DNA from: Enoplolaimus lenunculus
Lineage: Eukaryota; Nematoda; Enoplea; Enoplida; Thoracostomopsidae
Assembly (NCBI GenBank): GCA_030248215.1
Contig: JASANG010001932.1
Coordinates: 1-64,000, forward strand
Direction of reading: 5' to 3'
DNA length: 64,000 bases
The notes beneath the pieces were generated by a model. It had not been told where the DNA came from. It ran no database searches and saw only the letters and a list, made by a program, of their open reading frames with translations. Numbering within the stretch: the first letter of the stretch is position 1; each line of letters starts with the position of its first letter. Of this stretch, positions 27,101-39,100 are shown in pieces. The translations under genes were made by a program, and so were the position numbers.

Positions 27101-30100
27101 CGACGTGTCCAAGACTTGAGTCGGGCCACCAAATTTTTCCATGAACATAACGTTAAGCCGAGTCCAGTCCGTCCAGTAAAGATTCTGTTCAAATACAGCA
27201 AGACCGAACGGATGTGGCACTACATGCATACCTTGTTGCACGATTTTTCTACAACAGCGATAAAATATACATATTTTTCGTGTTCATAACATTGCAGAAT
27301 AGTTACCCCGACCCACCCTGTGAATTTTGAAAATAAAAGTTATACATATGTGCTCGAATACTGTCCTCTTCGCGACATTTTTAGAGTTACAAATATTTAT
27401 CGAAAGCGAGGCGTTTCATTTTACCTTTAATTTTACTGAGACCGCGTGCTTGACACTGAGCCTAAAAGACAGATGTTTTACCTATCTGTTCCTTCATACG
27501 TCACAGTTTCGATCAGATCCATTTTCGGATCGCACCAGTAGACCCGTTTTGCGAGAAAATCATTTGTGATTCCGGTAATTTGATACGCGTGTCCATCAGC
27601 GATTTTACGTCGATTTGAGCCATCCATACCTGACCGCTGGATCGAGTGCTCGTTTGTGAAAAACATCAATCTAAAACAACGACAACAGCAAATGTGTAAA
27701 CAATTTGATTTAATCATTTTGCAATGCCTTATCATTCATACGGCTAACATGCCAGGTATTTCCTAAAAACACCCCCCAACTGTGAACCACCCCAAATTTA
27801 ACCCGGAGGTATCTTCAAACCCCCCTGACTTGAGATAGAACTAAACACCCCCAACTCTTAACCACCCCAAGTTTAACCCGGAGGTATCTTCAACCCCCCC
27901 TGACTTGAGATAGAACTAGCGAAATACTAAGTCCTCATTACCCAACAATCGGATCAAGTGTAATGTCAATGGGCAGTGTCAGGCCATCGATGAGTACAAC
28001 TGCACGATATCGACCAGAATAATCCATAACATCAATGCGACGCGATCCAGTTTCGACAACGTACAGCTTGTTAGCAACCCAGTCAACAGCGAGATTTCGT
28101 GGATTGACAATTCCGATGACAGGCAGCGTTACCCGATCATAGATTGAGCTGCCATCGGTCGACAACCCTGCAGCGTAAATCTGAAACAGTTGGCCGATCG
28201 ACAAAAGCATTTATGCAAAACTTCCACAAAAACATGCGTACACCAGAAAAAATTTAGGCCTGCCGACATTTTGCCAACTTACGTTTGGAATTAGTGATGT
28301 GGCTCAAAAGTTTTTTCACGCTTCACCGATGCGTACAAACGGAAAAACCTACATGAAAAAGCCGTACCGCCATATTTCAAATTACAGCTCTCTTAGGCTA
28401 GTTCAAATACCAGCATCGCAGACAAAATTTAGGAGGAACGATTGTAAATTTAATTAGAAATAAACTTAAAATAGTATTACTAAAAACTAAACAAAAATGT
28501 AATGACAGTTTTTGATAATAATCATTAAGAAAAGTTAAAAATATTTCTTATCAATTTTTCAATCACGAACAACTGTGTTGATATTCGGCAATACAGTTGC
28601 AGCTAAATGGAAAGCGTTTAATGCAAAACTAGCAATGGCGATGATATACATGTCGTACGTCCGGTGTCGCAACTCAAAAATTTTTTGTTCACAAATTAGT
28701 ATGCAGTGCCATGCAGCAATTCACATATGCCATTAAAATAGTCAAAAGGTATAGCGTCAGCCTATCATTTCTGTCATCTACTGTAAAAAAGTAACTAATT
28801 GCTTGTTCCGATAAAGTGACATGCTTTACACTAATTACCATTGAAATACCTCATTTTTCTTGCGATCCGTCCAAAATATACGTTTCTCTTGGTAATCGTA
28901 GCTAACGCCGTACACGAATTCACCCGCTGCTAGCTGAGTTTCGTTTAACTGGCCTGGATTCGGATTCAGTGAGTACAGCCCGTCGCGTTTCGAGTACAAA
29001 ATTCGCATTGAACCGGCTAAAATATTTTTCAATCCCGGCTCAAATCAATACAAATTTTTTGGTGCACCACTGCATTCATTCAAAATTTGTCTTGCAATGT
29101 ATAGGTATGCGAATTAAATAATGTGTATGTGTGTATGTATACTGTGTATATGTGCATATGAAAAAATTTTACAAAAAAAATTTTACTATTGGTCAAAAAT
29201 GGGGGATTACAGACCTACGTCTGTAAAGCCCAGTTATTCGTTTAGTTTCGACACATAAGAAATTGAGAATAACGGGGGCGTTATATAAAATCTACACGTA
29301 TCCCCCGGCTAGCGGCTAAAGTGTGTTTAGATGGACGCGTTTGGACAGTTGATTTCGGTCCAAGAGCTTCCGTTTTCTTAAATCAATACTGAATGTTGAC
29401 TTCAATCACTGTTCTAACAATAAATTTTCCTGGAACCTTAAAGTACTATTTTTGCGCAGTAGTAGAGTAGTAGTAATGACAAGCTTAGCGGATGATTTTG
29501 AATCACAGCAGAACGCCATATCCAAAATCAAGTAAAGGAACTCAGAGAACTGGAAGTCGATTACTCTCCACAACAAAAATTGCTAGACAGACAGATTCGG
29601 AATTTGGAACAACGAAGAAATTATATCAAGAAACTAACACAGTAGTTTAGGTTTTGTTGAAAAATTGTGAAAATTAATGGTTAAAAATACGCTTTTAAAT
29701 TTGTAATTAGGCAACAACTTCTGAGAACGCTCCGAAGCCAATCTAGCCTTATTGCCTAAAGGGCAATTGGACTTCCAGCCCTATACTAATTCATAAACAT
29801 ATTAGCATACTTACTGTCAACCGTCCTACAGTAACCGCGTCCAGAATCGGTCATGTGCAATGTGAAACAGTTTGAAATGCAGTCACATCGATAGCTGCCG
29901 CGAACATTTTCACAGATTTGATCACAAGTCCCAAATTCAGCACATTCGTTAATTTCTGTCAAGTTAATTTTACAATGAACCCAATTTTTACGTACCACAA
30001 CGTAAATCGTTACACCTACTGAAGCTGCGAAATAGAACAAGTAACGCCAAAGATCTATCAAAGTTGCATAATAAAAGAAGACGTCAACAAGTTATGCAAT

Positions 30101-33100
30101 TTTTAGCTTAAAATAAATTAATCGCCGTGGTATTCTTTTTAACCAAGCCTCGGTCCAAATTTGGCGTTTGGCACCCAAACCCAATAATTCTTGAAATATA
30201 CTTTCTATTTCAATTATATTCATTTACGCATTGGAAGCACAATACATTACCTTCACATGTTCGCCTTGAATCGTTTTTCAGCCGATAACCACGCGGGCAT
30301 TCACATAAACCGCCGTCAGGAGATTTTTTGCACTTAAAATCGCACGACAAAGCGCCACATAACACTGAGCCTGAAACACAACACAGCAAAAACCCTACGA
30401 AAGTCAAAAAAACAAAAACCCCTGATAGCAACAAACACTACAAAAGTTACGTGCAATAGTCAAAAAACTACCAAACCGCAACTGAACACAGCGTATTAGC
30501 TGGTTTGCACATATGTGTTAAATCAAGTTTTGACTTAAGTCCAATTTTCCACTAACGTCAAACAACAGACTAGTCCTAAGTTGGTCACTACCTATTTTGC
30601 TGAGTTAACATTCAATAAACTTATGTCAATAAACGAAACAAAACGCTGAATATTACAAATTTTTATAGCTGCTGACCTTAATGAATAAAAACTTTATTTA
30701 GCAAGAGCTTCCATCTGCAATACAGGTTACCATTCGGTACTTACTGCAATTTTTTTCGTCAGCGCCCTGCGGACAATGAGGCGTTCCATCGCAAAGCTCT
30801 TCTTCTTTGATACATTTACCCGTAGACGGACACGGCCACTTGTGTGCAGGGCATTTATACGCACCTTAAACAAACACGACATCAAAGCATCATAAATCAT
30901 AACAAACACAAGAACAGTATCACAACATTCCGTTTGTGTTCAAGAAGGCTGCTGAGAAAACCCCTCAAGTGAAAAGAAACGCCGTCAGCATAGGTTAACC
31001 GCGTTGCGTCAAACTTCATGTTGTACGCCCTTTGCTCAAATCAGGGGCAATATGTCTGTCTGTCACAGTGGAACTCCCAAAATTTTGTTTATGTAGTTTT
31101 GACACACTGAGTCAAACATAGCTTTAAAACGACAACTGTGACGTCACATATTGGTTATTACAACGTAAGTCAAGGTAATGCTATCCTGTATAATATAATG
31201 TTTTACTCAAATACATTACCTCCAAAAAAGACGTAAGCGGCATAAATTAACCACCCGTAATCCATAAAACTAAAGTTAACTACAGACAACGTACTGCAAT
31301 TTTCTTCATCAGAATTGTCGCCACAGTCGTCATAATAGTCGCATCGAAACTTCTGTGGCTGACAGCGTTTGTTCTTTTTACACTGAAAGTATCCTGGGCC
31401 ACAATCGGGAAATTCTGAAACAGAACAATACAAATTACAGAATGTATTACACTGTGCATAGCGTAAAAATGTGTAACAAATTTGCTATTACTACTGTTAA
31501 TGCGGCGTTTCGCATTGACGCCCGAATTTCGATCTATGCCAAGTATCTAGGAAACAAGCTGTGATGGAGTTCGCCTAACACTACAGCGTAAAATATCTTT
31601 TATTAAGTCCGTATGAGTTCTACGTAGCGTGTGGAGCAAGCCAAAAATAAAACGCGTGCTACGTACACTCCTTTGTATACCAAATGTACTCGGTTGCATA
31701 CTCTTGTTATAGTCAATATTAACCACTCTTGGCGACAAAAATGATCCGTTTGTCCTCTTAAAACTTTTCCAAATAATTTTCGTTTCCACGCATGTCTTGT
31801 CTTATAAACGTCAGCCAACTACACACAGCATGAAGTGGGACAAGTAACTAAAAACGCAACGGTACATTTCGTGCGACACAGAAATAAAATCAGTTGCAAA
31901 CTATTATCCTCAAAATCATTACCGACCTTTGATTAAATCAACAATACCCGACAGGTAATAATTTGGTTGCTGCTCTTGTACATTTGCCATTCACAGTTTC
32001 AGAAACTGTCAGATTTTTGCATTCCTTTAGGGTTAGGCCTAGGCTTGAGCTTGTAAGGAAAGTGGAAAAGTAGTGCCTTTGGTCCGGCTTACTGCACGTA
32101 TCAGGTTCGTCAGAGCCATCAATGCAGTCACGCGAGCCGTCGCAAACCCAAGTTTTTTGAATGCATTGACTGCCGTCCTTACATCGAAACTGGTACTTGA
32201 AGCACGATGTCGTATTGGCTAAAACAAAAACACAAATTAAAGCAACTCAGTTACAACTAGTCAGCCGGCTTGGCGCAATGCGCAGGTTAGCCAACGTATA
32301 ACAATCTGCATTGAAAGTTTCATTTCGCAAAACAATCACGTTTTTGCTCTGCGAAAATATTGTAAACAAAGTACGTAATGCTGGAAAGTTGCTCAAATTA
32401 CGTATGTGGGTCTCATTTCATCTTTAACTATATAGATAGATATACTATCTGTTGACAAATAAAACACCAAAATACTCGATTTAGTGATGTGCAATCTTGC
32501 GTATACACCATAAACACAATTATGCTAATTTAGTAATACTGTCATTTTTTTTAAATTGGTACCGTTCATTCTAACGCCTTGCATAGAAAAAATAAAAAAG
32601 CAAAATCAAAAACATTCTACCTCTGTTACTCGCAGTACAAAATGCAAAAAACATCGCAAACTCACAACAAGAGCGTTCGTCGGATAAATCTCTACAATCA
32701 TAAACACCGTCACATTTTTTCGACATCGGGAAACACTGTTTTTCGTTCGCACATTTGAAATCGTCGTCCGCACATTTTGCTTCTGCTGAAAATACAGAAC
32801 AAACATTATAGAAATAATTTGACTGCTAAATGGCTATTCAGAACTTTAGCCAATTAACATGATCCAAAGTGACGTTATTGCTTTTATCAATTATTCAACC
32901 GCAATCGAGCAATTTTCATCACCGAATTACTTACTGTTGGACTTTTATAAAAACTTGCCAAAAAATGACTTAAGCGAATTTTTAGCTATTTCATCATCAA
33001 GTTGTGTGAAAACACATCAGAAATAGTTTATTAACAAAATTGAACTAATTTCAAAAACACTCATTTCGAAATAATTTTTAAAAAACAAAGTTTCTAATAT

Positions 33101-36100
33101 TGAAATGATTATAAAAAAAGTTTGACAAAAACCGTAAAAAAAATACCGGTTCTTGCAACTTTGAATGCTGGAACAATAACAGGACCAGGAATTGAATTTT
33201 GCGGGAATTCCGGTTGAACTCTGATGTATATATATAATCAATTATTACACCCATCCCCACAGATGACATAACACTGACACAATTTCACACAAATCACTAC
33301 GAAATCATTATACAGCATATACAGGTCGTTCCTCTGAAATGCCTAAGTTAGCTTAACTTAATTACGTATGCGTACTAATCTCAACCTATTTGAATGTAGA
33401 TGGTCCCCATTTCTGAACGAGCGCCGGCAGAATATTTGCCAGGGATATTCAATATAAACAGTCCATTCCAGTGGAGAATAATTTACATAAGCTACGCAAC
33501 TGTACATTTACCATTTATGTAAAAATTATTACTCTCGGAACCCAGGGGGTGCAGCTTCACTTTCTGCACAGACCACCCGACGCCCTTTTCTCGTCTTAGA
33601 AAAGATATATTAATTTAGAATCTTTAATAAAAAAATATAAATAGCTCAATTTTAATACAGAAAATATATACACATTTATGCATCTACTCATAGCAATTTA
33701 CATTCCATCTTCTATGTGATATACATATACATCAACAAATCTAATCCGAAACAAAAGCAAAATGCAATAAATATATTTCTTCAATTCACATCCACCGCTG
33801 ACAGATCCAACGGGCGCCGCCGTGGTCATGGGCCCTCCAACAGCGATGAAACTCCAAATTATATACGTATTACGACTTCCTACTAAGATTGAATACAGTT
33901 TCTCACTCGTTTGCGTTTTTCACTATTATATGTCGCGCCAAGCCCTGTCCAAAATTTCTGGATCCACCACTACACATAAGTCAATTGCACTTCTATTGTA
34001 TCCCTAAATTTCTATTTTCGTGTTCATACGACACCGCATATGTATTTATAGAATTTCGCTTAATACGAACATGGCAACAATAAAAACACAAAGAATGCAA
34101 GCGTTTTTGAAATAAACTCAAATCGCATTTAAATCACTTTTTTGTATCATCGAATCATCTTGCGTAAAACGGCAAGACGCAGGGATGTGAGGTGTCGGCA
34201 AGACACGGTCTTGTTTTTTCTGACACTTGGTAGGTTTCAAACCCAAAAAAAAACAAAGGAAAAGTCGTTCCTGTTTTTCTGATCAACGTTCACAACAAAC
34301 GGATGTCTATTGCATATATATGTCAAGATATGATTTTTTCGCTTTTCAGTGGTCAAAATTATTAAATTACACTGTAAATTTAATGAAACTTATTATATCT
34401 TTACGTAATTTCAACAATTCAGCATAATGTAATATTTGTTCCCTTCAATACGTTAAACTTAAAAATAAGGATAGACAAACATTCGTTTGTAAATGACTTT
34501 TGAAAATAAATACTTTCCAGTACCATGGTTATGCTTACTCTCTCATCCGTAAACAAATCTACATGCTAGTAGGACATGTGTCAGAGTTCTGCGATCAGGT
34601 TGCAACCGGAATTACAATTTACCGGAACCGGAATTTGAACAAAATGCCGGAAATGGAACCGTAAAGTGAAAACTACATGCCACTGAGATTCATTTTAATT
34701 TACTTTTTGCCAATACTATTGGTGAAATAACCTTAGTTGAATAAAATAAAAAAGAAAATTTTGCGGTATTTTTTTTTACTTTAATCATTTAAAACAACCG
34801 GTCTAAGCACTGTTTTGCTAATTTTGTTCCGTAGTTTTAGTGACTGTTGCAGCTGGTAACAAAAGCGGAACACGCTCCTTCCTTCGGAAGATTTACCGAA
34901 CGTAACCCCGACGTTGTCGAAATCCTGACTACGACCGTACACTAAACCTGTAGGTCGCCAATACAGCCCGATGACACGCTGAGGTGACGATTTGAATACT
35001 CAAGACGCAAATATTTTACCCATATCTTGCCCTCATTTGTTTTCCTACTGTTATTAACGCAGTATTCAGTAACAAATTTTCCCCACTGGCGCTTTCAATA
35101 TAATTTTTTATCTGAAAGCACTTGTACGCTTCCACTAAGCTTAATCCTGAGTGTGGCGGCACTATAATAATACTCGACATGCGGGTCCATCGCTGCTCGT
35201 AAATCGTCCGTCACATTGTGATACCATACGCAAGAGGCGTCACATAGCATTAAAATTACTAAACACTACAGCACCACCCTAAGCCTTATCATAGAGAAAG
35301 CTCACAAGAACCTAAACTTACACCCTCCCCCCATACAACTAACCAGACTCGAACAAAGCACTACTAACATTAAGCGTTTCCGTCACGTCATATCAACGTT
35401 GTTTTTGCGTCATTTACACGTCATCTAACCCATCTGTTTGTCTACAGCCAATCATGCTCAACTTTACGCGCAACACCTTTCCCCCAAATGTTTCCTACTC
35501 AACACTGTTCGCGTTAGTCGCGCGTTATCTCACCGTTAAATCAGTCATCACCAATGCACCCGATGCATATAATATACTCTGCTAATACGCTTCCGGTCGT
35601 TAAATTTTCATGAAATTTTTCATACCTTACCAATTTACTAAGAGTGTCAACTAGAAAAAAACAGCACCTAAACACTTAAATCATATTAAATACGTACGTA
35701 TATATACGTATATATATACATATGTATATTGATGTTAAAATTGCCAACAAAAACTGCCATTGTTTTTTTCAAATAAAAATTTAAAATTTAAACATTTTTC
35801 AAGCGTCATCGGGCAATTCGCTGCTGTACCAAAGATGAACGCGCATTTAACTCAAAAACAAAAAACTGTAAACACGTAAATATATACGTATCTGTATATA
35901 CATGAATACGTATATATAACTGAATTAAACAAATAATCACACTTGTTACACTGTTATCTCGATATGCAATCAAAAAAATTAAAATTTTACAAGATGATAT
36001 CATGCAATAAGTACGTACCAGAGTACTGCCGTTCAAGCTGGCGGCATCACCCGAACCGCATTTTACAAACGGTTGCAATCACAAGCTGCACGCGTCCAGC

Positions 36101-39100
36101 ATTTAAGAGTGGGCCAAGTAGAAAGTTTTGACTTGGGTGTATACCCAGTACGGGTAAAACAATTTCAAAGCGCGAGTAAAAAATTTGTTAATCTTTCTCA
36201 GGGATGGGCGGCCTCGGTCTCGATCTCGGACTGATTCTCGGTCTCGCCAAGACTCAGGATTTGGCTGCTATCATCGGTCTCGCTTTTCTTGAGTCTCTGT
36301 GGTTTGTACATCGAGACCGAACCGGTAAAAACGATAAACAATTGCAATTAGCTGAGCAGCTGAGCAAGTTTGAGTTTTATCAAACGACGCAGCGATGTTT
36401 TGCTTGTATTTTACGACTAAATGTACATGCGTGAACCACTAAAATTTGGGCACTTGTTTACTTCATTCAACACTATGACTGTATTTATAAATTCTAAGCC
36501 CAAATTATGTCAAAATCTGACCGTGCATTTTGAAAGCGTACACGAGCACAAAACGCTCTTAAAAGGTACAATACCGGGTAGCAACAAAACTGCATATTCG
36601 GCGGATTCATCATCAAACACTGGCGGTTAGGATTCAAATTCGGTTGTGAAAAAACCGAATCGAACAATGTTCGGCAATATATTGCTTACATTTTTAAACG
36701 ATAAAAATTTCAAAATTTCAACTACCTCGTAGTATAAATCGATATTTTTTATGTTAGGTCACAAATCTGAGAACTGAAATTGGGCTGACAATAATTGCGT
36801 TGGCGAAAAAATAGATTTGCTGAAATGATGAATGTCATTAGTTTTTCAGGTCGAAAAGTTAATATTCTAAATTTATTAAGTTTGTTATTCTGAAACAAAT
36901 TATCTATATATCGGAAAATTGAAATCTGCCAGGTACGCATTAGGTAAATCACCGATGGATTCGGATTCAGTCAAATTGTGGATTCAGTGTCCTACTAGTA
37001 CAAGGGCCTATAAATCACGGTTGAAACGGAATTCCGATTCAATCTAAAATTCCGCCTAAATTTCAATTTCTTTTTCGATTCCGACGGTGTCGTTAATTCC
37101 AACTGCTGCCGCCTACATTAAAACAACTGCGCATTGTGAAGGAAACCACACAGCATTCCTATCAACTGCAAATTCCGACGCGGGAACTGAAATTAAAGTG
37201 TAACTACGGTTCAAGATTCCGACTAACTTTGATTCCTGTTGAAATCCAGCCACAAATACCTATACTTATTACTTCAGGTCAATCCGTATAACAATGTATA
37301 TATTTAACAATTCATTTTGCCATCATCTTATATTTGTTTTTCCGTCTAACTGAATATGTATACAGTGACAACTCTGCTCCCTCGTTCAATGTTCTCCTCG
37401 GATGTATTCACACCATCTCTTGTGTACTCAACATACTCACAGCAAACGCTAAAACTTACTAAGAGTCGTTGCCGTTTTGTGCAGTACACATCGCCGCGCA
37501 CAAATATTATATTATACTTATGTCCCGTCAATTTATAATTAACTGCAATCAAAAAAAAGAAACTGCATAAATTTAAATGTGCAAACGTTTCGGCACTATT
37601 GGTATATAGACAAACACGCATTTATATTTATATAAATAATATATTGTACTATTCATTGCGGCAGATTCAAAGTGAGCCAACTAGGTGGAACCCTCGCCCG
37701 AACAGGGATCAACGCCAACATTGTAAACAATGATTTAGCACTAAAATTGCGTTCGGCTTCTCGCTCGCATTGCTCGCGAGCTTTTCCACTATTATATACC
37801 GCGCAGCTTCCCTCATTCAGAGTTTCTGAATCCGTCATTGTTTCTAAATATACACATACTAATAAATAAATAAAAGTACATATATATTAAAATATATATG
37901 TATATACATATATGTACTTTTATTTATTTATTAGTATGTGTATATGTATCATCCTAAATGTAACCTTTTCAAAGACTATAAAACAGTAAAACAAATAACC
38001 AATAACATTCTAATATTCCACAAAGTCTTCCTTAAAAACATGATTTCGCTTCATTGCAGCGTGTGGTTTGGTGTTTCGTTTTCAGCCATCCATACACTTA
38101 CCGAGTATGTACAACGACAAAATTATGAATCTGCGCCATAGTGTAACCGAAATTCAGGTTCCGTTATGGAATTTCGCTATTTTTCACGATCCGGCCCCGG
38201 TATTAAATCCAGTTATTTTTTCACTCGATTTTCCGAGTTAAACTAAATATTACCAGTCATAGTGGAACTACATTGAGCGAAGCTCGGACATAATTACTTT
38301 GTAATCACTCTAGTTACATATTCAAGGCTTATAAAGCACGAACGCATATTTTGGCACACTTACTTTCCAATTCAGCTAATGTGCAAATTAATATATTAGC
38401 TAACTATTCATTGTTCGGTTTTGGAGGTTTATTTATATACAGTTTATTTAGGTTCCTCGCTCCCAAAAATCCTGTTGTGCTGAAATTAGATTGCTTTTAA
38501 CCTGAGCAATTGGTGAAATATTGTAAATAGTCCTAATTTAGGCTCAACCAATTATGCAGTAGCTAATAAGCTTTTAAACAAAAATGTTTATCAAAGTCCG
38601 TTCAGCGATTGCTGTGATTCTCGTCGGACGGACGGACGGACGGACATCAACCTTTCAATCCCTGAGTAAAAAATAGAAAACGAAAATTGCGATCTAACGC
38701 TTGAAACATATGCTTTGGCTTGCTTAGCTTAGCATATCAATGGACTTTAGTAATAAATTTATACAATACTTTTATCGGTACGAAGCAACATTTCGAATTC
38801 AAGGTGCATATTTGGTATAGGACTTGGTGAAATTGTGAGTTTGATGGCAACCTATTTTTAAAGTAGCGAAATTGTGCTAATAATTCAGCCCCCGGTCTTT
38901 TGACTTCGCAGACTAACTGCAATACATCAAATGCGAGTCGGAAACCAGCTAAAAGTAATATACACAATTTAGTGCAAAAGTGAAACTAGCATCAATTTAC
39001 TAATTGCCACCAGCATGTTTTTTCTAAACTAAAGATGTCCTGCGGCCAGGCCTCGGCCCCAGCACGTTATTTGCCGTGGCCTACCTGAGGCCAGTTTTTG

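Noticed and set aside
27770-27918. CRISPR or other spaced array from the C-rich repeated units
   Set aside because: Only two adjacent direct copies with no regular spacers, in an animal intron.
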